From: Manihot esculenta
Lineage: Eukaryota > Streptophyta > Magnoliopsida > Malpighiales > Euphorbiaceae
DNA: 64,000 nucleotides
Assembly: GCF_001659605.2 (NCBI RefSeq)
Contig: NC_035165.2
Span: 13,698,445-13,762,444, forward strand
Direction of reading: 5' to 3'
Below are positions 12,169 through 23,294 of this stretch, in pieces. A program made the translations under genes and the position numbers. The notes under the pieces were generated by a model, which made no database searches, was not told where the DNA came from, and saw only the letters and a list, made by a program, of their open reading frames with translations. Numbering within the stretch: the first letter of the stretch is position 1; each line of letters starts with the position of its first letter.

Positions 12169-13479
12169 ATGGATGAGGTAAGTACATCTATTCTCTATTC
12201 TCAACTCACATCTGTTATAAAAGATCTTGCCATAGACATAGTGCAACAGATTCAAGCGCCCCAGCCACCAAAGCCCTGTATGATCTGTGGATATATGGGA
12301 CACCTAACTTCCCGATGTCCTACACTTTATGAGGATGACCAACCAATGCATACATTTGGAGGATTCAATGACCAACCAGTTCATGCATATGGAGGATACT
12401 ATGAACAGCCAAGACACGATCCCTACCATGACACATACAATCCATATTGGGGAGGCCAACCGAACTATGGCTACGCTGAGGCTAATGACTACCAGGACTA
12501 TCAAGGACACCAAGCCCAACCAGCACCTCCAAGTTCAGACCCCGCCATTAGTGAGTTGGCAAAGACTTTGCAAATGATGCAACAGCAGCTGGATCAAATG
12601 GCCACCTCATTAAATGCGATCATGTTAAGAAGAGAGGAAGAGCTTCAAGATGTATGGGATGATGATGAAAGTTCACAAGTTCAAGAACAAGCTGCTGAAG
12701 AAACACAACCAGAAAACTGTTTGTCCAAACAAACTAGTGAAACAGAACCTGTTGATAATTTAGATATCATTGATTGTTTAAGTGAAAATATTTTTTATGT
12801 AAATCAAGATGATATACTAAATGATGACCTTTGCAAGAAAGAGAGCCAGAAAGAGCCAGAACTGAAAGAAACTAACTGTTGCATCCAACAGGTGGACTGC
12901 GAACACACACAGAACAAAGGAGAGCCAATCGCACCTCTTCAGATCAATCTTGCGCAGTCAGAAGGAACTCCAACTGAACCACCTCAGCTTGGACCGCAGG
13001 ACAGTCCTGCAACTCTTCTAGTTGCACCTCTTCAACTTCCATTGCCTGAAACCCTCTCCAGTCCTCCATTGAAGACTATTCTTGCGCAAGATGAAAAAAC
13101 TGAAATTCCTTTCATCCTTCCAATGCAAACAGTCCATGCCCAGGAGGAACAAATGGTAGTCCAATGGCCCAAACCAAAGGACCATGCAGATCAATGCCTT
13201 CCCAAACCTCCGGATAAGGTAGAGTTTGTTTTACCTGAATTTAGTACTAAATTGCAGCTAGCCATAGAGAAACATGAATTGGAGTTCAAAGTGCTTCCCA
13301 ATCATCTCAAAAATGCGAACATAAGGGCTAGAGGTACGCCTCATCTGAAAGAGGAGGAGCTAATCATGTTACTTCATGAGTACATGGAAAAAGTAGGATG
13401 GGCTATGACAAAATCACAAGGAGTGCTACACTTTTTGCTCAATGCAGTTGGGACTCTTTTCCCTTCCCCAATTACTTGA
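12169..13479 (+). CDS. Element N protein: Gag zinc knuckle fused to the pre-RT linker
   Basis: This 436-residue reading frame is the only one of the element and starts with the first ATG after the primer site. Residues ~37-50 form a CCHC knuckle (CMICGYMGHLTSRC). A G/Y/Q/P-rich stretch with DQP.H..GG repeats follows, then an acidic Glu/Gln-rich middle. The last ~80 residues (HELEFKVLPNHLKNA … MEKVGWAMTKSQG) resemble the segment that precedes reverse transcriptase in Athila/Tat polyproteins (LP.HLKYA … AIGWTI.DIKGI). The Gag core before the knuckle, the protease and everything after the linker are absent. I infer an internally deleted Gag-Pol that stayed open. It may bind element RNA through the knuckle; function is unproven. 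The lineage call rests on motif memory. Confidence 0.75.
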   Translation: MDEVSTSILYSQLTSVIKDLAIDIVQQIQAPQPPKPCMICGYMGHLTSRCPTLYEDDQPMHTFGGFNDQPVHAYGGYYEQPRHDPYHDTYNPYWGGQPNYGYAEANDYQDYQGHQAQPAPPSSDPAISELAKTLQMMQQQLDQMATSLNAIMLRREEELQDVWDDDESSQVQEQAAEETQPENCLSKQTSETEPVDNLDIIDCLSENIFYVNQDDILNDDLCKKESQKEPELKETNCCIQQVDCEHTQNKGEPIAPLQINLAQSEGTPTEPPQLGPQDSPATLLVAPLQLPLPETLSSPPLKTILAQDEKTEIPFILPMQTVHAQEEQMVVQWPKPKDHADQCLPKPPDKVEFVLPEFSTKLQLAIEKHELEFKVLPNHLKNANIRARGTPHLKEEELIMLLHEYMEKVGWAMTKSQGVLHFLLNAVGTLFPSPIT

Positions 13480-14510
13480 GCCTTGATCAAGTGGATCACA
13501 CCATGCACACCACACCCAGGGGAGTACTCAGTTTCTTTTGCATTTTAATATTTCCTATACATTGAGGACAATGCATGATTTAGGTGTGGGGGTGCATATT
13601 TCTGAATTTTTACTTTTTGAGTTTATTTTTGCTTTGATTTTTAGTTTGCTTACATTAGTTGAAATTTTTCACTTTTGCTTTCAATAGCACACACAGATAG
13701 CCACAGTTTTTTATTATTATTATTATTATTATTTATTTTGTTTCCGTTTTTGAAATGCTTTACTCATCATCTAGACTATGTTGGATGAGTTTTCTTTTCA
13801 TGACCCCATTGATGTGATGACTCTTTAAACTTATGTTGAATCAATTGCAATGAGTTATATTCATGTTTGAGAATTGCCTTTTGAATTGAATCTTTGAGTT
13901 TGCCATGGTGAAAAATATATTGATGACCCTCAATTGATGAGAATAAATTGAAAATTGTGTGAATGAACTTAATGTGACTTGATTTAGCAATTGGTGTTGA
14001 TTTGCCCAAATTATTGAGAGAAAGAAAATTAGCAAAGGCAAAGACCTCAAAAGCACAAATCAAAAACTGTTCCAATGGTCAAAAGACTAAGAACAGAGCT
14101 AGTAGCCACTTGGAAAGGTGACCAACTGAGTAACTGGGGGTGGGTATCACAAATATGTACCTTCACGTCAAAAGGTTGGTGACTTCTTCAAGCAAGATCT
14201 AAAGTGCAAAAAGCCTGAATAAAGTACTTCAAGGTAAGGGCAAGTCACTCTGAAAGCTAGAAAAAGTCTTATCTGAACAAAATGTGCATGTATGGTCTCT
14301 TTTGAGAAAAACAAATCCTAGCCATGGTAAGTAAAGGGAAACAAGGAAAGAAGGTGAGTAATCTTCATGCATATATTCTTCACTGCAATGATTCAAAATA
14401 GTTGTCTAGAGTAAGAGCTTAAGTAGAAATAAGGATCAAATAGCAAAGAAAGCTTATTTGACTATGTTTATTTGCTTGAGGACAAGCAAAAGGCTAGGTG
14501 TGGGGGTATT
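13480..14510 (+). other. Element N 3' untranslated region and polypurine tract
   Basis: There is no coding sequence here. The motif TTGAGGACAA followed by AGGTGTGGGGGT occurs twice, at about 13562-13592 and 14476-14507. The second copy abuts the 3' LTR and includes the presumed polypurine tract (GTGTGGGGGTATT before 14511). The first may be an internal relic or a second plus-strand priming site. A short ATT microsatellite lies at about 13714-13734. Confidence 0.7.
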
Positions 14511-16483
14511 TGATAGAGCATATTTTAGTCCATTTTATCATTATGTTCTTGATGTTTATTTACATCTTTTCTGCTTAATTTTGTGGTTTTAATTATGTTT
14601 TGCAGATATTAGTTGTAAAGAGACAATCTGGAGAAAATGCTCTTAAAACTGCCAAAAAGTGCCAAATATGGAAAGTGCCAAAAAAGGAAAGTTTCAAAAT
14701 AAGGAAAGTTTCCAAAAAAGGAAAGTTAATAAATGAGAAAAGTGCAGAAGCAAAAGCAAACAAGGAAAGCTCAGTCAGAAGATTATTTGAAATTCAAATC
14801 GCAGATCTTTCTTTCCTTGTTCAAAGATGTGCACACACTGCAGCAGTCATATCTTCCTATTTAGGCAGCAAGATCTCAAAGAGATGCTCTTCCTCTTCTG
14901 GGTTCAACATTCAAATTTCAAAAGAGGCTCCACCTAAAAAGGAATGTATGGACAACATATCTTCCCCTTTGAAGATCAAAATTCGTGCATCCTTCCTATT
15001 CAGAAACAATCTGCGCGCTTTCCTCTTCTGAGAGCCATCTGCGCGCCACCTTCCTTTTCTGCAACAACTTGGGCAGCAAGTTGCACATGGGCAGCACCTT
15101 GGGCAGCCTCTACACTAATTAGGATGCAAGTTCAGCATCTAAACTTATTTAGGAAGCATAATCTGCGCCTCCTTCCCTTTCTGAGACCAAAGCGCGCGCA
15201 CCAACTTCCTTCCGCAGTGCATTTTCGCGCAGCCTTCCTTCTGAAGCCGAAAAGCGCGATTCTTTCCTTTTCAGACACATCTTGGGCAGAAAATACCTCT
15301 TGGGCAGTAAGTATGACCTAGGGCAACACTTTTCAACTATAAAAAGCCACATAGGAAGCCTCTACAGGACCCTTAAGCTCCCCTTGGGAGACACCTACGA
15401 AATTCACATCTCTTCTTCTACCTTTCTTCTTTTCTTTTATTTTTGGTTTTGTTTCAGCCATGAGAGGCTGAAATCTTTTATTCTAGTTGAAGATTAGGTG
15501 ATACTTTGGTTGTTTTATGGATTGGGAGACTTGATCAAACATTGTTTAACTTTTGGTTGTTCAATATTTATGCAATTTCAAGCTTGATTTTAATATTGCT
15601 TTGTTGTTTAGATCTACGTTGATTCTTGATTGCAAAGTAATAATATGTTAGTTTGGATAATTTAAGTCCGTAATTGCTTAGATTATTCTTACATAAGAAC
15701 ACTTGGGATAAAACCCAAGGAAATTGTATGATCTAGCGTTATCTCCATACGTTTGGGTAGCTAGGATTGGATCTCTCTATTTCTTAATGCAATTGACAAT
15801 TGTTTTGATGCCTAAGGCCCAAGGACGTTCCTTGGCAATTTTTTAATTAGTAATTAATTAGAGGACGTTCCCTAATTGGTTTAATAATAAGGAGAGATAA
15901 TGGTGGTGAGAAGCGTCTTCCATCTCCATAACTAATCTATTGAATCAACCCAAAGGAAACTAAGTGTCAATGATCAATCCTAACAACTAAAGTGGATCCA
16001 ATTCTTCAACTAGATCTTTCTTATTATTTATTTCTCTTTATTTTTATTATTTGCCTTATTTTTATTGCTTTCAGTTTTAGATTAATTAAATCAATCTCAA
16101 AACCCCCCATTTTACTTACAGTTTAGTTGGTTTCAGTTTTATCTCGTTTTAGTTTATTTTGTTTTCCGTTTATTTCTCTTTCAGTTTTATCTCCTTTCAG
16201 TTTTATTTCATTTCAGTTTTATCTCGTTTCAGTTTATCTCGCTTTCAGTTTTATCTTATTTTATTTTTATCTCGTTTCAGTTTTATCTCGTTTCAGTTTA
16301 TCTCGTTTTCAGTTTTCTTCTTTTGCAGTTTATTTTTGTTTCAGTTTATTTTATTGGTCTTGTTGAGAAAAATAAATAGGTAATCAATTCTCTGTGGATT
16401 CGATCCTTTCACCACTATCTGCAGTTGTAAATTGTTGATAACCAGAAATGTTATTTTTGACCGGCTTCGACAACCGCGAGTCA
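14511..16483 (+). repeat. Element N 3' LTR
   Basis: This is the second copy of the N LTR, 1,973 bp, colinear with 10066-12037. The TTTCAGTTTTATCTCG array has small rearrangements relative to the 5' copy (about 16136-16345). It is followed directly by the GTGGC duplication and the resumed integrase frame of B. Confidence 0.93.
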
Positions 16484-17660
16484 GTGGCCAGCGATGAAGA
16501 AAGAAGTGGCACAGTTTGTGTCAGCCTGCGAAGTGTGTCAGAGGGTGAAGCTGGAACATCAGAAGCCGGCTGGAATGCTTAACCCGCTACGTATTCCAGA
16601 GTGGAAATGGGAGAATATAGCTATGGATTTCGTAGTGGGGTTACCGGCGGCGTCCAACAGATTGGACTCCATATGGGTGATTGTGGACAGACTCACCAAA
16701 TCTGCTCACTTCATCCCTGTCAGGAGTGGCTACTCTGTGGACAAGTTGACGCAGGTATATGTAGATGAGATCGTCAGGCTGCATGGGGTTCCTGTTTCGA
16801 TAGTGTCGGATAGAGGGCCCCAATTCACCTCCAGGTTTTGGCGGAGTTTGCAGAATGCCATGGGTACTAGATTGGATTTCAGTACTGCCTTCCACCCCCA
16901 GACGGACGGACAATCCGAAAGGACCATCCAGACTATCAAGGATATGCTTAGAATGTGTGTGCTGGACTTTGACGGTTCTTGGAGGCAGCATCTACCTTTG
17001 GTGGAGTTTGCCTACAATAACAGCCATCATGCTAGCATCGGGATGGCTCCATATGAAGCTTTATATGGGAGGAAGTGTAGGTCACCTGTTTGCTGGGAGG
17101 AAGTTGGAGAAAAGGCCTTGGCAGGGCCTGAGCTAGTAGAGATCACCAGCAGGGTGGTACCCATAATCAGAGAGAGAATCAAGACTGTTGCAAGCAGACA
17201 GAAGAGTTATGCAGACATCCGCAGAAGACATGTAGAGTTTCAGGAGGGGGATCTGGTATTGCTCAAGGTGTCTCCAATGAAAGGAGTGGTTCGCTTTGGG
17301 AAGAAGGGTAAACTAGCCCCACGATACATCGGACCCTTTGAAGTCTTGCAGAAGATTGGGAATGTGTCGTACAAGCTAGATTTGCCTACTTCAATGGAAA
17401 GAATCCATCCGGTTTTCCATGTTTCAATGTTAAGGAAGTTTGTGTCAGATCTGGGCAAGGTTCTTAGTGAGCCTGATGTGGAGATCCAAAAGGATCCCAC
17501 CTATGTTGAGCAGCCAGTGCGGATCATAGACACCCAGATCAGAAAGCTGAGAAACAAGGAAATCCCGATGGTGAAAGTCCTGTGGAACCACCACAATATG
17601 GAAGAGTGCACCTAGGAGACACGGGAGTCCATGCTCCAGCAATACCCTTATCTTTTCTAA
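16484..17660 (+). pseudogene. Element B gag-pol, 3' part: integrase and chromodomain, broken
   Basis: After N, the B pol resumes at WPAMKKE and carries the second half of the integrase zinc finger (CEVCQ), the catalytic residues ([21 protein letters not shown]), the GPFEVL C-terminal region and a chromodomain-like tail ([21 protein letters not shown]). A TGG-to-TAG change at 17613-17615 truncates the chromodomain. The family stop codon is TAA at 17658-17660. The chromodomain tail marks this family as a chromovirus and is thought to direct insertion to heterochromatin (family knowledge). Confidence 0.9.
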
Positions 17661-17731
17661 GGTTAGTTCCCTGTGAGTTTTATGTGCTTTGCATGTATGT
17701 TATGTGTATGCCATGCTATGTGTTAGTTGAG

Positions 17732-17769
17732 GAACATTCGGGGACGAATGTTCTTAAGGGGGGGGAGAA
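17732..17769 (+). other. Element B hairpin and polypurine tract
   Basis: A perfect 9-bp inverted repeat (GAACATTCG, loop GGGA, CGAATGTTC; 17732-17753) lies directly before the purine tract AAGGGGGGGGAGAA (17756-17769) that primes plus-strand synthesis at the 3' LTR. The same arrangement occurs in D, G and H. Confidence 0.85.
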
Positions 17770-20012
17770 TGTAATACCCGGCTAGACTCCGGTATCGGAA
17801 TTCCTACCGTCCGGTGGAATCTCTGATGTCGGAGACCTCTAGAAGGGTAAAACCATGTTTTCATGAAATGTTTTAATGTTTTTGACGATTTTAAGTAAAG
17901 AGGAAATGAGTTTTTGAATAAAAACAACCTTGGAGGAAAGCTCAGGTTCGGCCGCCGAACATGCATGCATTTCGGGTGTGCCTTAGGCCCCCGAGGGCAT
18001 AAGTGAGGGAAGTCCAGGTTCGGCCGCCAAACATGGCATGCATGCGGAGGCACTTTCGGCCCCCAAACGTGGCCTGGACAGCCACTATAAAAGGGTCCCT
18101 TAGCCGAAAACGGGCGAGCTTTTTTCCCATTTTCGGCCAAGGTGAGCTCTCCGCCGTCCCTCACCGATATTTGATGTTTTTCCTCTAGATCTTTCAAGTT
18201 TTTCATTTGTTTTGACTTTGTTTAGAAGTTTTGAGCTTTTGAGCAAAGTTTTGGAGATTGGAGATTCAAGAACCCAATCTCTCCCACCTCCGAGTTTTAG
18301 GTCGTCTCTCTCTCGATCTTCAAGAGGTAAGAGCCGATCTTAAGCTCATTGTATGTTTTAAGTAAGTTTTAAGTAGATCTATGGGGGTAGAATGCATGTT
18401 TAGGTTATAGTTATGTTTATGGGTATAAATGTATGCTCATGAACAATGTGGATGCTTGATGTGTTGTAGATGGGGTTTATGATGATTTGTGGCCCCTAGG
18501 AACATGTATGCTTGTGTTTGTGTGTTGTAGAATAGGTTTGATGCATGTTTGGAAGGTTTGGAGGCGAAATGTGCAAAAGGAGCCAAGTTTCTGCCCTTCG
18601 GCAGAAACCAGGTTCGGCAGCCGAAGGACTTTCGGCCGCCGAACATGGCTGGGGAGGAAAGCCTTTCGGCTGCCGAAGCCTGCCCCCGAAAGGAGACTTT
18701 CGTCTCTGTCTGGCAGTTTCGGCCGCCGAAAGTGCCGCCGAACATGCATGAGTTTCGTCTCTGTCTGGGAGTTTCGACCGCCGAAGGTGCCGCCGAACCT
18801 GCCTGACTTTCGGCTCTGGAGGGACTTTCGGCCGCCGAACCTGCCGCCGAAAGTGCCCTGTCCAGGCCTCCTTTGCATGTTCTTCTATGGTTGTTTCATG
18901 ATGTTTTAGGGGGTTTTTGGGGGATGTTTTTAGAGTTATGTTCTAGTTGTTTGGTCCCTCATTTGAGTCCACCTGTGTAGGTTCGGACCCGAGGAACCGA
19001 GGACCCCAGCAGTGAGTCAGTTGCTTCAGTCAGTGTCAGAGCTAGCCAGAGGTGAGTAGAATAACTCTTTATGTTTCAAGTAAATAAATCAGTTTTGAGC
19101 ATGTTCATGCATCACGGATGTCATGTGATATTTTAGGTTGTTTGCATTAGAAATCACGAATATGTTGCATTGCATAATATGTTGTTGATGTGGATGAATG
19201 TTGAATGATCCATTAGCCCTCATATGTTATGACGTGATGATATGATATGGGAGTCCAGGTGTGGCCTGCACTACGCCCCTGACACTATGTAAGAGAAAGT
19301 CCGGACGTGGCCTGCACTACGCCCCCGACACCATGGATTATGTATGTTATGTTATGTATAAGAGAAAGACCAGGTGTGGCCTGCACTACGTCCCTGGCAT
19401 GATTGGAATATGTAGAGGGCTAAATGGTGACAAGTTCATCCTTGATATGATTAGTTGTGATGTGATGCATTCCATGATAGCATGTGTTTTAAATGCTTTA
19501 TGATTCTGTTCACTGGGCTCTAGTAGCTCACCCCTCTCCCAAATTCCCCAGGTTTGCAGGTACGGGTTAGATAGAGAAGTCAAGAAGAGTAATGAAGTCT
19601 TATGTATGTAATAGTTAGAATGTGGACATGACAGATTGTATAATGATGTATAGATATGTAATGTAATGATATTAAGGTTAGAAGTGTGCTTGACCATAGT
19701 ATATTGTAATCCCTTTTTGATGACTATGTTTAGCCAACTCAACGCTTGTTATGCCACCCATTGGGGGCATTAATGAGATCCCACAGAGGGGTCAAGTTTA
19801 TGATTATGGCTATGTTCAGTGCATGCACAGGTTGAGTTTGGTGTATGATAGAATGTATGAAAGAAAAGTTTTAAATTTTTATGTATGATTGTTGATCATG
19901 TATGGGATTAAACAGGTTTACAGGTTACATGTCAGGCTTGCTACGGGTCCCGGCGGCCTTAAGCCGATCTGCATCCTAGCGCCGGTAGCGGTTCGATTTT
20001 TGGGTCGTTACA
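17770..20012 (+). repeat. Element B 3' LTR
   Basis: The 2,243-bp LTR has the same boundaries as the 5' copy and is followed by TCTGG, matching 3684-3688. Relative to the 5' LTR it lacks some palindrome-bearing units in U3 and one CGGCTCTGGAGGGACTTT unit in the leader cluster, which shows slippage or recombination within these arrays since insertion. Confidence 0.93.
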
Positions 20013-21019
20013 TCTGGTTCTTCCTGGTCAATCTGGTCAGAGGAGCTGCAATCTTTGAGAAGTCCTGTACAAACCTCCTGTAGTAACCCGCCAAACCTAA
20101 GAAACTCCTGATTTCTGTCACTGAAATGGGTCTAGGCCAGTTAGCTACAGCTTCTATCTTCTTGGGGTCCACCTCTATTTCGTTTTCTGACACTACATGC
20201 CCCAAGAATGAAATGCTCCTCAGCCAGAACTCACACTTAGAGAACTTGGCATACAAGCCATGTTCTCTCAAGGTCTGCAGAACTAACCTCAGATGATGGG
20301 CATGCTCCTCTGCATTCCTAGAATACACTAAGATATCATCTATGAAGACAATAACAAAGTGATCCAGGTATTGGCTAAACACTCTGTTCATGAGATCCAT
20401 GAATGCTGCAGGGACGTTGGTTAACCCGAACGGCATTACAAGGAACTCAAAATGCCCATATCTGATTCTGAAAGCTGTCTTTGGCACATCCTCTTCTCTT
20501 ATCCTCAGCTGATGGTACCCGGACCTCAGATCTATTTTGGAAAAACAACCCGCTCCTGCTAACTGGTCGAATAGATCATCGATCCTTGGCAGAGGGTACC
20601 TATTCTTGGTAGTGACTTTGTTCAACTGCCTGTAGTCGATACAAAGTCTAAGGGATCCATCCTTCATTCTCACAAACAAGACTGGAGCATCCCAAGGTGA
20701 GGTACTCTGTCGGATGAAGCCCTTTTCTACCAGCTCTTGTAACTGTTCTTTCAATTCCTTCAACTCAGCTGGAGCCATCCTGTAGGGAGGGATAGAGATC
20801 GGTCTAGTTCCAGGCATTAATTCTATCTCGAACTCTATCTCCCTAGCAGGTGGTAAACCTGGCAGCTCGTCTGGGAAGTCATCCTGAAATTCTCTGACAA
20901 CTGGCACTGAGGCTGGCTCCCTAACCTGACTATCTAGCTCTCTCACATGAGCCAAATACCCCTGACATCCCTTCCTAAGCAACCTACGAGCCTGAAGAGC
21001 TGATATTAGACCTTTAGGT
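20013..21019 (-). pseudogene. Element A pol fragment: PR-RT linker and reverse transcriptase
   Basis: The second visible piece of the A polyprotein, about residues 659-991 of the H copy, is open throughout. It contains the linker ([15 protein letters not shown]), the pre-RT region ([20 protein letters not shown]), and the RT fingers and palm with [27 protein letters not shown] and the catalytic FIDDILVYS. It is bounded on the right by solo LTR S and on the left by element B, each with its target duplication. A few residues differ from H (for example QSTSPWDAP), but the core motifs are intact. Confidence 0.92.
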
Positions 21020-23294
21020 TGTAACGACCCCAAAATGGACCGTCACCGGCGCTAGAATTCAGGTCGGCTTAAGGCCGCCAAAACCCGTAGCAAGCCTGCT
21101 ATACTCTCTGTGTACCTGTAAATCTCATACATGATCATACATTTTCTGTGAAAATAAAAACTCTTTTCTGAACCAAGGCTTAACCTGTGCATGTACTATC
21201 TCTGTACTCTGTACTTTGTACTCTGTACTCTGTACCCCTGACTAGAGCTTGCTCTAGATGGGTTAACTCATACCTGTTAAGCCTGGTTTTTCACATACTT
21301 GGTAAAACATATACATATACAGATCATGTACATAACCCAAGATTTACAACACCAAATAACTAAGTCAAACACAACTTTAACTGTATACACAACTAGTACA
21401 TCTCTTTACTATTACATGTCCACTCTAAGCTATTACAAAACTCTTCTCTCTTCCTGTACTCTGCTGGATTTCCCCTGTATACTGTACACTGAACCTGCAA
21501 GACTGGGGTTAAGGGAGTGGGATGAGCTCTATAGCCCAGTGAGTAGAACAGTAAAATAGGTCATTAAAACATGATCTTATGGAATGCATCATATCACAGA
21601 CAAGTCACATCAAGGGTAAACCTGTCACCACATAGTCCCAGTAACTGTTCCGTGCCAGGCCGTAGACTGGGGTCCTGGTCTTCCTATACTGTATATGTAT
21701 ATGTGTATATAACACCTGTACTTACCATTTGCCAGGGCGTAGACTGGGCACCTGGTCTTAACTATACCTGCCAGGCCGTAGAATGGGGTCCTGGACTTTC
21801 CTATACCTGGCAGGCCGTAGAATGGGGTCTTGGACTTCCTGTCTGGAACTATTGGATCATTCAGCATTCACCCACATCAACAAATAAGTATGCAATGCAA
21901 CATCTTTGTGGATTCTAATGCAATCAACCTACTACATAACCATGATGCATGAAATATGCTAAAAACATTCCATTGCTCAATTAAAAGAATTAAGTTTAGT
22001 TCCACTCACCTCTGGCTATCTGGACTGACTCTGCAGGCTCTATAACCGCTGGAGCAATACTCACTGCTGCTCTCTCTGGTTCCTCTGGTCTGTGTAGGCA
22101 CAGATAAACTCAAATGAGGGACCAAACTAACTTAAGAACAACTCTATTAAACTCCCCAAGAATCCCTTTAAACTCACTCAAACATCCATGCAAAGCATGC
22201 AAAGGAAGGCTGGACAGGACACTTTCGGCGGCAGTTTCGGCGGTCGAAAGTCCTCTCCAGAGCCGAAACTAATGCACCTTCGGCGGCCGAATCTCAAACT
22301 TTCGGCAGCCGAACCCTTTCGGGGGCAAGGTTCGGGGGCTGAAAGGCACTCCAGAGACGAAAGTCTCTAACCTTCAGCGGCACCTTCGGCGGCCGAAACT
22401 CCTCTCCAGAGCTGAAAGTCCAAATGGTTGGAGGTAAGCTTGGGCAGCCGAAGCCACCTCCTCAGCACATTCGGCGGCTGAACCATTCTTCGGCTGGCGA
22501 AGCTGGGTTCATCAGCAAGGCAGAACCTTGCTCTGCCTCACGCCAAAACACACCAATCTTCTTCCAACTCAAACACCTCAACTCCTCAACATGCATACAC
22601 CCAAGTATATGCTCAAAGGGGTCAAAACCTACCTAAAACACCCCAACAACACAAAACATAAAACACATATACAAGCTATTCTCACAAAAATATCAAAAAC
22701 ACTCTCTTTTACCCTAATCATGCAACTCTCCCCAAAACCTCAAAAATCTTCCATAAATCATGAAAACAAGCTCAGGATCTTCACTTACCTCTTGAAACCA
22801 AGAAGATGAACGATCCTAACGTAGAGTTTTGGAGCAACTCTCCTTCAAATTCTCCAAACTTCAAAATCTCAAGTGTTTAGTTCAAAACCTTCAAAATAAC
22901 ATAAAAATCAATCAAACCTTTGCATGATTTGATGAAAACATGAAGAAAACTTAAGAAGGACAGGGTCTCACCTCAGAAAGTGAAAGAAACGGCAAAGCTT
23001 ATCCTTTCAACTGACTGAGGGCCTTTTATAGGTGGCTGGCCAGACCACCTTCGGCGGCCACACGTGGAACCGAAAGCCATGCATGTTCGGCGGCCGAATG
23101 TCACCTTCGGCGGCCGAACCTGGCTTTTCTGCCTTGGTTCTTTTCTTTCAAACACTTAGTTCTATTTACCTTAAAACATTAAAACATACTATATTACTTT
23201 AGAAAACAATAAATCTCACCCTTCTAAGATTCTGACATCCTGGATTCCACCGGTCGACAGGAATTCCGATGCCGGACTCTAGCCGGGTATTACA
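21020..23294 (-). repeat. Solo LTR S (chromovirus subfamily) inside element A
   Basis: A single 2,275-bp LTR on the minus strand (TGTAATACCCGG at 23294 down to GTTACA at 21020) is flanked by a perfect TAGGT duplication (21015-21019 and 23295-23299). The A frame continues across it from the RGTP codons to RGLISALQ. No internal region is present, so it results from LTR-LTR recombination. It is a distinct subfamily with its own array (GCCAGGCCGTAGA-type units, about 21650-21845) and a CTCTGTACT micro-repeat near 21200-21236. The TATA box (near 23022) and both donor-like sites are kept. Confidence 0.93.

Larger units (their letters stand above)
10066..16483 (+). mobile_element. Element N, non-autonomous Athila/Tat-like LTR retrotransposon
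   Basis: The 6,418-bp element has LTRs of 1,972 and 1,973 bp (10066-12037 and 14511-16483), ends TGATAGAG…GCGAGTCA, and a perfect target duplication GTGGC (10061-10065 and 16484-16488) in the integrase gene of B. The LTRs show about twenty differences by eye, roughly 1 %. The internal region has a tRNA-Asp primer site and a single 436-codon gene, with no protease, reverse transcriptase, RNase H or integrase, so it must rely on a helper element. Confidence 0.93.
3689..20012 (+). mobile_element. Element B, chromovirus inserted in A, carrying element N
   Basis: The complete element has two LTRs (3689-5990 and 17770-20012), an initiator-Met primer site, gag-pol and a polypurine tract. It is flanked by a perfect target-site duplication TCTGG at 3684-3688 and 20013-20017. 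Removing it rejoins the A pol frame (…TRKNQ / FVWTDQ…). It lies in the opposite orientation to its host A. Its own pol is split by element N (10066-16483). Several nonsense and frameshift changes make it non-autonomous. Confidence 0.93.

Noticed and set aside
3689..20012. A virus-derived (envelope-bearing or pararetroviral) insertion
   Set aside because: No envelope-like, movement or coat protein frame is present. All frames fit Gag-Pol of Gypsy retrotransposons.
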